Assembly (NCBI RefSeq): GCF_000372365.1
Contig: NZ_AQUU01000019.1
Span: forward strand, 1 to 33,027
Direction of reading: 5' to 3'
From: Aggregatibacter actinomycetemcomitans DSM 8324
GTDB lineage: Bacteria > Pseudomonadota > Gammaproteobacteria > Enterobacterales > Pasteurellaceae
DNA: 33,027 nucleotides
A program made the translations under genes and the position numbers. The first letter of the stretch is position 1, and each line of letters starts with the position of its first letter. Below are positions 14,770 through 22,012 of this stretch, piece after piece. The notes below the pieces were generated by a model that ran no database searches, was not told where the DNA came from, and worked only from the letters and a program-made list of their open reading frames with translations.

Positions 14770-16003
14770 TTTTCAGTTCCTCGATGTGTTCGGCGGAGAT
14801 ATTAGCAAACAAGCCACTTTCGCGCAATTCGTTGGCTATTTGATATTCGTTAAGCACGCCGTTTTGAATCAACGTATTCGCGGCAGTGGCGAATGTGTTT
14901 AGCATATTGATTTGCTGCTCCTGTTTCACCGTAGTTAACGGCACGAACTCAAACCACCAGTCGGCAGGAAGCCCACCGAACAGCTCATTACAAATCAGCG
15001 GGTCGATAATCTCAAAGATTGGACGTAATCGAGTTTCCTGTAAGCGACGAATGGCTTCGTGGTAGTTTTGAATATCTTCGTCGCCGCTTGCCAACCCTGA
15101 AACGGACTGACCGAATAAAATCGTTACCGGCATATCCGCTGCACCCGCTACCGCATTACGAAATTCGGTGAGCAGGTCTTTTAAGCCCGTAAAAGTCAGT
15201 TCTTTCCGGTCGTACTCGTTTTCGGCGTCAAGTAACAGGCTATTCGTCGCAGATTTAATCTCTTGCACCGCAGAAATGACACTTGCCACTTCGTTTTCCA
15301 TGCCGGCGGCGATTTTGTCCGACAGCCCCGCAATTTTGAATATGTCAATTTTGCTTTCAAAAATCAGATCGCCCACGTTCACTGAAGCGCTATCAAACCG
15401 CTTCAGTACATCGATAATTTTTTCCAGGTCGGACACGCCCCAAATATCGTTATCCGATAACGGCGCGTCATTGGCGTTAAGGATAATTAATCTGGAGTGA
15501 TGGACGGTGATTGATTGACTGCCGCCAAGGATTGAATATTCACTGTATCGGCCGAAATTAGGCGAAAGCACATCATCGTCTTTAGTGCCGGTCGGGCTGA
15601 TTTTCCACTTCGGCAAAATAATCAGTCGTTTTAGACGTTCGGTCGGTTTTAACGGCGCGCTAGTGTTTTGCGAATCAGTTACAACCAACAAACCAACGGA
15701 ACCGTAAAGGCTTGACCATTGAAGCGCTTTAGTAAGTGTTTCGCGCAATTTGAGTGAGCGCTCAAATTTTGTGAATAAATCTAACTGTTTTGAATTTAAG
15801 TCGTTTGAATAAATCTCGCGCCAGTTACGCACCATGTCTTCCGGGCGCTTAATGCAAACTTTATTAGCAATCCAGTTATCACGCCAAAGGGCTTCTAATT
15901 GCACCAGATCGTCAGTCAAACTCAAGCTAGGCGAATAATACGTCTGCTCTTGCTTACTTCCCAGTTTCAGCGCAAGCGATTTAATGCCGTCAAAAAATTT
16001 CAT
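14690..16003 (-). CDS. Portal protein (DUF1073 family)
   Basis: A 437-residue portal with family features: IANKVCIKRPEDMVRNWREI near 45-64, LQWSSLYGSVGLLVVTD near 95-111, an ITVHHSRLIILNANDAP segment, WGVSDLEKIIDVLKRFD, MPVTILFGQSVSGLASGDED near 290-310, and a Gln/Asn-rich C-terminal helix. Twelve copies form the ring through which DNA enters. It starts one base after the TerL stop and overlaps the MuF gene by 80 bp. The TerL, portal, MuF order is standard for this group. Confidence 0.92.
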   Translation of the reverse strand: MKFFDGIKSLALKLGSKQEQTYYSPSLSLTDDLVQLEALWRDNWIANKVCIKRPEDMVRNWREIYSNDLNSKQLDLFTKFERSLKLRETLTKALQWSSLYGSVGLLVVTDSQNTSAPLKPTERLKRLIILPKWKISPTGTKDDDVLSPNFGRYSEYSILGGSQSITVHHSRLIILNANDAPLSDNDIWGVSDLEKIIDVLKRFDSASVNVGDLIFESKIDIFKIAGLSDKIAAGMENEVASVISAVQEIKSATNSLLLDAENEYDRKELTFTGLKDLLTEFRNAVAGAADMPVTILFGQSVSGLASGDEDIQNYHEAIRRLQETRLRPIFEIIDPLICNELFGGLPADWWFEFVPLTTVKQEQQINMLNTFATAANTLIQNGVLNEYQIANELRESGLFANISAEHIEELKNADEFAGNFEEPEKMEGAQVQNSEDQ

Positions 16004-16004
16004 G

Positions 16005-17468
16005 TTATAAATCCAGTAGTGATTTTGGTTTACCTAAAATATCCGAGATCGCCATAACTAAAGCATCCACTTGGTCATCATGAGCGTGGCTATCTGTTGC
16101 GGTAAAGGCTTCACATTCATTAATAAAATCAGCTATCCAAGGCGCGCTTTCAGGCAGCATGACATAACCGCTTTCAATGTAGCCCTGAACACCAAGCACG
16201 CGCGTATATTTGTCGGCATCAACTTGAATTGGCGTTATCGGAATTTGATTATTGCGGCGTATAGTTTGAATCAAGCTTGTGCCACTGGCTTTATCCTCTA
16301 CATTCGCGCGGGTAAGAATGCCAGTTTCTTTTTTAGCTTTATGTTTTGCCCAAACGTCTTTTAATGTTTGCTCAAGCTCCGGCGCCTCCCATTTACCACG
16401 AATCAGATCGAGAATATAAGCTTTCCCATCGGCACCCTTGCCGGCAACGATGAAAACGGAATAGTCATTATGCTGCTTTGTCTTTTGCGCGGTATCGGCG
16501 TAGATTGCCTTGACTTTGATAATCGGTGGAACTTTGTATCTGCCAAACCAAGAACCCTTGATAATACCGCCCCCTTTGTTTGATGGGCGTTGCTGATAAA
16601 GCGCGTTCCATGCTTGAGAACCAACCGCTTGACGTATTTTATTTAGTCGCTCTAAATCAAATCGTTCCGGGTGTAACGGCTCGCCCTCTTTACGAAATTC
16701 TTCATCTTCTTCCGCAATCGCGGGGAATTTAACAATCCTCCACTGGTCGCCACCATTTTCAGCTTCTTTAATTAGCCTACCTGCCAAGTCGTCTTCATGC
16801 CAACGCGTCATGCCCAATAAAACACCGCTTTTAGGCGATAAACGCGTGTAAAGCGTAGTTGTGTACCAGTCCCAAATACTATCTCTAACCGTTTGCGAAT
16901 TAGCCTCTTTCGCATCTTTTACCGGGTCGTCAATAATTGCAATATCCGCCCCCATACCTGTAATACCACCACCTACACCGGCTGAACGGTATGCTCCAAG
17001 ATGCCCAACAATTTCAAAAATTTCACTGTTACGAAGCGGTTTGCCACTGATAGTGGCAATGTTTTTAATGTTTAACGCCGTATTGGGAAAAATGCTGTGA
17101 TAAATTGGATCGTCAATAATTCGTTGTACGTCGAGATTCATGCGACTTGCTAAATCAGCAGAATAGGAACAAGCGATTATTTGTAGTTCAGGGTTTTGTC
17201 CGAACACCCACGCAGGAAAACGGCGACTAAATAACTCACTTTTCCCACTTCTTGGCGGCGCATATATCATTAATCGGGGCTGCTTGCCGTCGACGACATC
17301 TTGATAAAACTTTTGCAGCTCTTGTGCAATCAGAATATTAAAGAAACCGGTAATAAAATCAGGCTTTGTCTGCGTGGTAAAGTGCATTAATGATTTCTTG
17401 GCTTTCTCAATCCTAATCTTGTTCAGGATTTCCTTTTTCGAGTAATTTTTCAAGCTGCTCAAGTTCAT
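16005..17468 (-). CDS. terL: Terminase large subunit
   Basis: A 487-residue packaging motor and nuclease. The Walker A-like site is MIYAPPRSGKSELFSRRF (about 67-84), Walker B is DIAIIDDPVKD (about 172-182), and MTRWHEDDLAGRL follows as the coupling motif. The C-terminal RNase H-like nuclease begins at KAIYADTAQKTKQHNDYSVF and has DVDALVMAISDIL-like acidic residues near the end (DDQVDALVMA). The ATG at 17468 overlaps TerS by 56 bp. A later start at the internal MHFTTQ is possible but would drop a conserved helix. Confidence 0.93.
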   Translation of the reverse strand: MNLSSLKNYSKKEILNKIRIEKAKKSLMHFTTQTKPDFITGFFNILIAQELQKFYQDVVDGKQPRLMIYAPPRSGKSELFSRRFPAWVFGQNPELQIIACSYSADLASRMNLDVQRIIDDPIYHSIFPNTALNIKNIATISGKPLRNSEIFEIVGHLGAYRSAGVGGGITGMGADIAIIDDPVKDAKEANSQTVRDSIWDWYTTTLYTRLSPKSGVLLGMTRWHEDDLAGRLIKEAENGGDQWRIVKFPAIAEEDEEFRKEGEPLHPERFDLERLNKIRQAVGSQAWNALYQQRPSNKGGGIIKGSWFGRYKVPPIIKVKAIYADTAQKTKQHNDYSVFIVAGKGADGKAYILDLIRGKWEAPELEQTLKDVWAKHKAKKETGILTRANVEDKASGTSLIQTIRRNNQIPITPIQVDADKYTRVLGVQGYIESGYVMLPESAPWIADFINECEAFTATDSHAHDDQVDALVMAISDILGKPKSLLDL

Positions 17469-17973
17469 TAATATCCAAACCCGATAGATTTAATTCGTTT
17501 CGTTGTTCAATATGCAAATCACCCGAAACTTCCACTTTTTCGCTAAACATGCCAAAATGCTTACCAAGCAACTCCAAAGATCTATTCACACTAGATGATT
17601 CATAAACGAATTGCGCTATATCGTCGCCCACAAGCTGACCGTCTTCCGATTTTCTTATTTCGGTCTTGATCACGGCTTTTTTACCGGAGGCGATTTCTAT
17701 GTTTTCAAGCAACATTCGGATAACATCATCTTGCTTAATTTGAGTTCGCTCTGACCTTTTGTTTTGAGCTTCTGCAATAGCCTGCTGAATGTAAGGTTTG
17801 GTCAGGTTCTCGTAACCTATCTCTTTCGCAGTATCTTTGCTATACCCAGATCGAATAGCGGCTTGAGTTGCGTTTAAGTCAATGAGGTATTCCTCAATGA
17901 ATTGCTTTTGCTTGTTAGTTAATTTAGATTCACCACGCCTAGACGTGGATTTAACCTCGTCTTTTTTGCTCAT
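17413..17973 (-). CDS. terS: Terminase small subunit
   Basis: A 186-residue protein with the small-terminase pattern: KLTNKQKQFIEEYLIDLNAT (17-36), then AAIRSGYSKDTAKEIGYENL forming the DNA-binding helix-turn-helix, and a central oligomerisation helix. The C terminus is acidic (LEKLLEKGNPEQD). It recognises the pac or cos site. AAGGAT precedes the ATG. A promoter-like pair lies just upstream at 18021-18049, and the gene heads the structural operon. Confidence 0.9.
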   Translation of the reverse strand: MSKKDEVKSTSRRGESKLTNKQKQFIEEYLIDLNATQAAIRSGYSKDTAKEIGYENLTKPYIQQAIAEAQNKRSERTQIKQDDVIRMLLENIEIASGKKAVIKTEIRKSEDGQLVGDDIAQFVYESSSVNRSLELLGKHFGMFSEKVEVSGDLHIEQRNELNLSGLDINELEQLEKLLEKGNPEQD

Positions 17974-18020
17974 GGTTAATCCTTTTTAGTTGATTTGTCA
18001 TATATACATTACATATCTTA

Positions 18021-18049
18021 AATATAATCCCGAGATTTTTTGATACCAA
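18021..18049 (-). promoter_or_regulatory. Putative promoter for the packaging/structural operon
   Basis: On the minus strand TTGGTA (18044-18049) and TATATT (18021-18026) are separated by 17 bases in the AT-rich 155-base gap before terS. The gap also holds a GGCG-type hairpin at 18089-18114. Confidence 0.45.
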
Positions 18050-18088
18050 CATTGGAATTAGATTTAAAATATGTAGCATATATGCAAC

Positions 18089-18114
18089 AAAGGCGATCGT
18101 TATTGACCGCCTTT
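18089..18114. terminator. Hairpin between anti-CBASS-like gene and terS
   Basis: AAAGGCG and CGCCTTT form a 7-bp stem extended by three inner pairs, loop about six bases. The downstream T-run is weak on both strands, so termination may be partial. Confidence 0.5.
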
Positions 18115-18129
18115 ATTGTTTGATTAAAT

Positions 18130-18396
18130 TTACAATCCCCAAGTAATGGCCTTGACCGCCCACATTTGTGCGTCGATGATTCGCTTTTGAGCTTCATCTA
18201 ATAGCATTTCTTTATCTGCCGTTAGCGTGCCATGTTCAAAGGCTTCCGCTCTGTGCGTTTCCAAGTGATTAATAGCTTCTGCGAAACGCCGTTTACAATC
18301 ATGGACATCGCCACGATTGCCAACGTTGAAATCAATACCTACTAATTTCTCACCGTGGGTTTTGTTATTTGCCATTTCGATTTTTTCGGTTTTCAT
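18130..18396 (-). CDS. Acb2/Tad1-hairpin-like protein, putative anti-CBASS/Thoeris sponge
   Basis: An 88-residue helical protein: HGEKLVGIDFNVGNRGDVHD (14-33), KRRFAEAINHLETH, and C-terminal KRIIDAQMWAVKAITWGL. The GEKLVG.dFN...V start and the A(Q)MWAVKA.TW end match the small Acb2/Tad1-hairpin family, whose characterised members bind cyclic nucleotide signals and so block CBASS or Thoeris defence. Binding residues cannot be confirmed by eye. It lies at the end of the lysis cassette, between Rz1 and terS, and would be made late, with AAGGAA before the ATG. The alternative is a family member of unknown ligand. Confidence 0.6.
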   Translation of the reverse strand: MKTEKIEMANNKTHGEKLVGIDFNVGNRGDVHDCKRRFAEAINHLETHRAEAFEHGTLTADKEMLLDEAQKRIIDAQMWAVKAITWGL

Positions 18397-18399
18397 CGT

Positions 18400-18681
18400 T
18401 TATTCCTTCTTTTTACTTTCGACTATCCACTTATTAATATTGTCAACCTGGGCTGCGCACTTATCGCGCTCGGCTGTCACTTTGACAAGCTGTAATACTG
18501 CGTCGCCGTATGTCTCGCCGGTAAAAGGCGTCTTAGCGCATGGTGCGGTATAAGCCTGAGGCGGGTAAATATATTCCGCCTTGGTTGTAACTTTACTTGT
18601 ACAGCCGCTCAAGAGCAGACTGAGGGAGCTTAGTACGATAACAAGGTTGAGTTTTAATGATTGTTTTAACGGTTTCCGCAT
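18400..18681 (-). CDS. Outer-membrane spanin lipoprotein Rz1 (copy downstream of endolysin)
   Basis: The ATG at 18681 gives a 93-residue lipoprotein: [11 protein letters not shown], a hydrophobic core and lipobox LLSGC (Cys at residue 25), followed by a Pro-containing segment ([17 protein letters not shown]) and a C-terminal helix ending SKKKE. It starts inside the Rz gene in another frame and overlaps it by 89 bp, the classic Rz/Rz1 design. Longer than lambda Rz1 but similar to other overlapping o-spanins. An upstream in-frame ATG at 18759 would add a charged leader that spoils the signal peptide. Confidence 0.75.
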   Translation of the reverse strand: MRKPLKQSLKLNLVIVLSSLSLLLSGCTSKVTTKAEYIYPPQAYTAPCAKTPFTGETYGDAVLQLVKVTAERDKCAAQVDNINKWIVESKKKE

Positions 18682-18925
18682 TTTCACTTGCCGCCCTTTC
18701 GATTTCTTGGTTTTTTTGTTGCTGCTCAATGACCGCTTGACGCTCTTGCTGCAATGCAATGTTTAAAGCCTTGTTAGCTTCTTCCTGGTTTTTAATGGTT
18801 TGTGCCTGCGTCTTATTCTCCGCTCTTAAGTTAGTAATGGTGTTTGATTGGCTCCACGACCACGCACCCAAGCCCAAAATAATGAAGCCTAATGAAGCCG
18901 TGATGTATCTGCTGATAAAAAGCAT
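18593..18925 (-). CDS. Inner-membrane spanin Rz (copy downstream of endolysin)
   Basis: A 110-residue protein with an N-terminal membrane anchor ([19 protein letters not shown]) and a long periplasmic coiled coil rich in Q, E, N and K. It ends [16 protein letters not shown], the usual i-spanin C terminus. The ATG at 18925 follows GGGGTG; an in-frame GTG two codons upstream is less likely. It overlaps the endolysin stop region by a few bases at most. With its embedded Rz1 partner it fuses inner and outer membranes at lysis. Confidence 0.8.
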   Translation of the reverse strand: MLFISRYITASLGFIILGLGAWSWSQSNTITNLRAENKTQAQTIKNQEEANKALNIALQQERQAVIEQQQKNQEIERAASENAETVKTIIKTQPCYRTKLPQSALERLYK

Positions 18926-18927
18926 AA

Positions 18928-19509
18928 TCACCCCAATAAGTTTACGTATAACGCTTTACGGTCACTTAATCCGTTAGTCCCACCGTTAATAAGTTTAGTT
19001 ACAGCGACAATATCGGAGATTTTGTCCAAACCGTTTACAGACCAGTACCAAAACCCTGCTAATACGCATAAATCCATGTCACTGGATAATGATTCCGGAG
19101 TAACTCTTTCCCCAACCCAAGACTCGAAAGCCTGGTAGTTCTTCTTTCCGGTCACTTGGATTATTCCGCGCCCGCGATACTTCCAGCCGTCTCCGCTTGC
19201 TTCATCGCCATTGTTCATTCGGTTTGCGTAAACGCGATTAGCGATTGCTTCAGGCTTGCGGGCGTATTGCTGTGCGGTATGCTTGTTGAAGTATTTCGGG
19301 AATACTCTTAACAATCCGTCAGCCGAATAGTTGAGATTCTCGGCAAAGCGGGTAAAGCCTGCCGTTTCATGACCGCATTGCGCTAAAAACATTGCCTCTT
19401 TTTGCTTTGTATCTAGCCCATACTCTTCGGCGTAGGCCGCAATTGTCGGATAAATACCTTTAACCGCTTGCGGAAAAACAAGTTTGAATTTAGCTTGTGT
19501 GATAAACAT
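18928..19509 (-). CDS. Endolysin, glycoside hydrolase family 19
   Basis: A 193-residue chitinase-like lysozyme. FLAQCGHETAGFTRFAENLN carries the GH19 catalytic glutamate (HETAG). YADGLLRVFPKYF-like text follows, then GDGWKYRGRGIIQVTGKKNY, the family's YRGRG..Q.TG motif, and a final AVTKLINGGTNGLSDR. No signal peptide or SAR anchor is seen, so it depends on the holin. The ATG at 19509 has GAGG seven bases upstream; the TTG four codons earlier overlaps that site and is unlikely. It is flanked by spanin pairs on both sides. Confidence 0.92.
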   Translation of the reverse strand: MFITQAKFKLVFPQAVKGIYPTIAAYAEEYGLDTKQKEAMFLAQCGHETAGFTRFAENLNYSADGLLRVFPKYFNKHTAQQYARKPEAIANRVYANRMNNGDEASGDGWKYRGRGIIQVTGKKNYQAFESWVGERVTPESLSSDMDLCVLAGFWYWSVNGLDKISDIVAVTKLINGGTNGLSDRKALYVNLLG

Positions 19510-19577
19510 TTTTGACCTCAAAATTGCGTTTATTTTAGGTTAATTTCACTTTCCGTGTGAAAAATTACATTTTTTAG

Positions 19578-19943
19578 CTAGCCATCAACACCAACACCAA
19601 TACTTTCTGTCTCGCGACCTCCTCCCTGTTCGCCACTGTGACCATCTTTAAGTGGTGATTCGTAATCATTTTGCCGGACAAAAGATTTAATCTGATTAAT
19701 GCGTTGGTTGCATATTTTGAGCTGGTCTGTCACTTTAACTGCGTAGACCGCAATATCTGATGCACTATCTCCCCTAAATGCTGGTTTGGGGCATGGTCTT
19801 AATAATTCATCTGGGATTGATACACGCACAATCTTAATTCGTTGCTTGTTGCTATTCAGATTTGAGCAAGCGGTTAATGACGTCGCCACTAATACCGCTA
19901 TTGCGTACGCAACGGTTTTCCTTAATGATTTTTCTGATAGCAT
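19578..19943 (-). CDS. Second Rz1-like outer-membrane spanin lipoprotein (upstream copy)
   Basis: A 121-residue lipoprotein: MLSEKSLRKTVAYAIAVLVA followed by lipobox SLTAC (Cys at 26), then IPDELLRPCPKPAFRG, which resembles the Pro-rich o-spanin segment, and an extended Gly-rich C terminus (GEQGGGRETESIGVGVDG). GGAGAG precedes the ATG. It overlaps the upstream coiled-coil membrane protein by 92 bp in a different frame, just as in Rz/Rz1 pairs. Its sequence is unlike the 18400-18681 copy, so it is not a recent duplicate. Confidence 0.7.
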   Translation of the reverse strand: MLSEKSLRKTVAYAIAVLVATSLTACSNLNSNKQRIKIVRVSIPDELLRPCPKPAFRGDSASDIAVYAVKVTDQLKICNQRINQIKSFVRQNDYESPLKDGHSGEQGGGRETESIGVGVDG

Positions 19944-20220
19944 CTATTCTCTCCCCGTTTGCTTTACGCTCTTCCTCTTGAGCTTGCATTAGTAACTCGA
20001 TTTTGTCGTTACGGTCAGACAAATTAGCTTGTAACGCGTCAATCCGTTTCATTCTCTGGTCCGCCAATACAACCATCTGATCGTATTTGTTTTGCAATGC
20101 CGATAAATTATCGTTTTGCTTGTAGATTTGTACAAAAAGCCCTAAGCACCCGATAAGTAGTAAAAATGTAAATACATTATCAAGTATTGAGCTTATTCTA
20201 AGTGCTTGCGCTTGGCTCAT
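19852..20220 (-). CDS. Second Rz-like inner-membrane spanin (upstream copy)
   Basis: A 122-residue protein with one membrane segment (ILDNVFTFLLLIGCLGLFVQI, about 12-32), then a periplasmic coiled coil (LQNKYDQMVVLADQRMKRID...). It ends CVRNSGISGDVINRLLKSE, like the i-spanin C-terminal pattern around a Cys. Its ATG overlaps the holin stop (ATGA at 20217-20220). Size, topology and the embedded lipoprotein gene support a spanin pair. Confidence 0.7.
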   Translation of the reverse strand: MSQAQALRISSILDNVFTFLLLIGCLGLFVQIYKQNDNLSALQNKYDQMVVLADQRMKRIDALQANLSDRNDKIELLMQAQEEERKANGERIDAIRKIIKENRCVRNSGISGDVINRLLKSE

Positions 20221-20663
20221 TTTGACTTTCTCCTTGATGTTTTCCTTTTTGGAGGCAGTTCGTCATATTCCGTTACATCTTCGTCCTTTTCATCTGCTAG
20301 TTCTTGCTTTTCTGTTTTTTTTAATTCATAGCCAGACTTCAAATCATCTACAGTTCCGCCAATCTGACGGAAAAACACTCTCAACAACCCCCACAAAGCA
20401 GGCACCCCGAAATATCCGAATGCACCTGCGATAGAGATAATCATCAAAGTATCAATCTTTTGCGACATCAAAAAAAAAGCGACTACCATTCCGCTAAATG
20501 CTCCAATAAAAAAACTTGATGCCACCATATCGATTCTAACTTTATCTCCTTCCGCCTCTGCTGTTGTAATGCACTTAACGATGCCGCCCAAACCGGAAAA
20601 CAGAAAAGCGATAACCGATGTAACAACATCTATTGTCCCGTTCAGCTGCCCGTTCTGTTGCAT
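20217..20663 (-). CDS. Holin
   Basis: A 148-residue membrane protein with three hydrophobic segments (about 12-32, 48-68 and 73-97: VVTSVIAFLFSGLGGIV, FFIGAFSGMVVAFFLM, MIISIAGAFGYFGVPALWGL). Its 45-residue C terminus is highly charged and ends KTSRRKSK. It resembles phage holin families of the LydA/holin-3 type. It is the first gene after the late leader and terminator and lies directly upstream of spanin and endolysin genes, so a holin role is likely. Confidence 0.8.
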   Translation of the reverse strand: MQQNGQLNGTIDVVTSVIAFLFSGLGGIVKCITTAEAEGDKVRIDMVASSFFIGAFSGMVVAFFLMSQKIDTLMIISIAGAFGYFGVPALWGLLRVFFRQIGGTVDDLKSGYELKKTEKQELADEKDEDVTEYDELPPKRKTSRRKSK

Positions 20664-20677
20664 ATATTTTACCCAAT

Positions 20678-20704
20678 AAAAAACCCGACCGTTTCCGATC
20701 AGGG
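20678..20704 (-). terminator. Leader terminator tR' before the late genes
   Basis: On the minus strand CCCTGATC and GGTCGGG pair around GGAAAC, followed by TTTTTT. It ends 15 bases before the holin ATG and about 50 bases after the putative late start. That is the layout of a Q-dependent tR'. Confidence 0.7.
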
Positions 20705-20759
20705 CTTGTAAATAATTCCTTGTGCGTTCGCTATGCGCTAAAACCGCAACTTACACAGA

Positions 20760-20788
20760 ATGATATACTTTCACTTGCAAGTAATCAA
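20760..20788 (-). promoter_or_regulatory. Putative late promoter PR'
   Basis: TTGATT (20783-20788) and TATCAT (20760-20765) on the minus strand are separated by 17 bases. A short leader and terminator follow before the holin gene. Confidence 0.55.
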
Positions 20789-20800
20789 TCACTTTTTGCA

Positions 20801-20810
20801 AAAGTGCGGT
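20801..20810. repeat. DNA uptake signal sequence (USS), one of several copies
   Basis: AAAGTGCGGT at 20801-20810 is the Haemophilus-type uptake word. Other 9-mer core copies are at 1840-1848, 8621-8629, 14505-14513 and 22968-22976, and reverse copies at 10822-10830, 14285-14293 and 30499-30507. Several lie inside phage genes. Confidence 0.85.
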
Positions 20811-20826
20811 CGGATTTTGCGGCGTT

Positions 20827-21723
20827 TTATATTTCGTGGCGATTGCCCGGATAGGCTAAATCCGATTCGTTGAAGTTTCGAATCTTCGGCAGCACGCGAG
20901 AAAGATTATCATCGCGCCATGGATCAGCTTCTAAATCTTTACTCATTTTGAGCAAGATTCGGCGGGCGTGTTCCACCGTAAACGGATATTCGTTTGCTTG
21001 GCTGACAACTTCCGGCGCAATTGGTGCTTGTAGTAGTTTAAGTGGTTTTACCAACATTTTGAGCGAGCCAATCACACGCACGGAAATAAACCATAACCAG
21101 AGTAAAACGGTAATATCGTTTTCAGTCATTTCGATGGTGTAGGTTTTTGGTTTTGGCTCCGGCAAAGCAACATCAGTAATTAATTCACCCTCAAGAATTA
21201 TCTTGTGAACATATTCTACTGCCTGCGGTAATTGCTCAAGGGTTAAATCTTCGATTGATTCCACATTGAAGCGCTGATGGATTAAATGGTAGGCTTCGGA
21301 ATAAATTAACCCTTTCTTGCTCACCAACATATTCACGGCATTGCGTAAACCTGTGCGATCATCTACCGTGGTTTTCGCTTCGTATTTCCCCGTTTTGCGA
21401 ATTGCCGGTAACACTTCTGCCGTTACCCATTTTCTAAAACGGTGTGGCACAGATCCTTTTTTCACTGCGTCACGGCAGCGGAGAATTAAAGTGTACATTC
21501 CGCTTTCGCTGATGATGTTCATTTCTTGCTTTCCGCCAAGGGTGTTACTTAAAGTTACACCCTTTTCATCTTCATCTAATGCCAATAACGCCTTACGGTT
21601 GTTATCAATGCCTATTGCATCGCAAACGTCCTTAGCAATAAACCAAGGTTCATTATTAATAGCTAAAGTGCGGATAGTGTGTGACTCGAAGTTGTATGTG
21701 GATAATTGAGATTGATTAGACAT
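20827..21723 (-). CDS. BRO-N / ORF6C-type phage antirepressor
   Basis: The ATG at 21723, preceded by AGGAGA, gives 298 residues. Residues 5-115 are a BRO-N domain: HTIRTLAINNEPWFIAKDVC, LLALDEDEKGVTLSNT, GGKQEMNIISESGMYTLILR and VPHRFRKWVTAEVLPAIRKTG. Residues about 120-185 resemble ORF6C. A hydrophobic stretch (ITVLLWLWFISVRVIGSL) and a helical C terminus follow. Such proteins inactivate prophage repressors. It lies between the Q-like gene and the late promoter, and its leader holds a probable C4 antisense RNA (21770-21846), as in phage P1 ant. Confidence 0.85.
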   Translation of the reverse strand: MSNQSQLSTYNFESHTIRTLAINNEPWFIAKDVCDAIGIDNNRKALLALDEDEKGVTLSNTLGGKQEMNIISESGMYTLILRCRDAVKKGSVPHRFRKWVTAEVLPAIRKTGKYEAKTTVDDRTGLRNAVNMLVSKKGLIYSEAYHLIHQRFNVESIEDLTLEQLPQAVEYVHKIILEGELITDVALPEPKPKTYTIEMTENDITVLLWLWFISVRVIGSLKMLVKPLKLLQAPIAPEVVSQANEYPFTVEHARRILLKMSKDLEADPWRDDNLSRVLPKIRNFNESDLAYPGNRHEI

Positions 21724-21769
21724 AGAAAGTCTCCTGTTTGTTATTTTCGATATTGACCCTAAATAGGGT

Positions 21770-21846
21770 GTCGGGCGGTTCGAAAGCCGCAAACAGACGG
21801 CTGGGATTATTCCCCTTTCGGGTATTGTATTCTCCTCCCGCCCGAC
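21770..21846 (-). ncRNA. Probable C4 antisense RNA controlling the antirepressor
   Basis: A 77-base minus-strand element is closed by a perfect 9-bp helix (GTCGGGCGG / CCGCCCGAC). Inside are two hairpins: CCC-GAAA-GGG (about 21813-21822) and GCCG-TCTGTTTG-CGGC (21786-21801), giving a three-way junction. The loop word CTGTTTG (21790-21796) is exactly complementary to CAAACAG (21734-21740) next to the AGGAGA ribosome binding site of the downstream antirepressor. Size, fold and target place match phage P1/P7 C4 RNA. The palindrome ACCCTATTTAGGGT (21756-21769) directly follows. Structure is read by eye. Confidence 0.7.
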
Positions 21847-21975
21847 ATTGAGTGTTTAAAACGATTTCTAATGGCAGGAAATCATTCTAAATTTTGGACA
21901 TAAAAAAACCGCTTGTCTGACGGGTGCGGATTTCCGCTGTTTGTAAGGTTTCGACACCTTGGGAAACATACTAAT

Positions 21976-22001
21976 AAAAAACCCCCTCGGGTGTCAAGGG
22001 G
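21976..22001 (-). terminator. Terminator after the Q-like gene
   Basis: CCCCT and AGGGG pair around TGACACCCG on the minus strand and are followed by GTTTTTTA. The 289-base gap 21724-22012 also holds the C4 element and a second hairpin region (GCGGATTTCCGC, about 21926-21937) with another CAAACAG word at 21937-21943. Confidence 0.7.
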
Positions 22002-22012
22002 CTTTTGCGATT

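Noticed and set aside
18800-20663. Retron or CRISPR elements in the accessory regions
   Set aside because: No reverse transcriptase, Cas-like gene or regularly spaced repeats were seen anywhere in the window.
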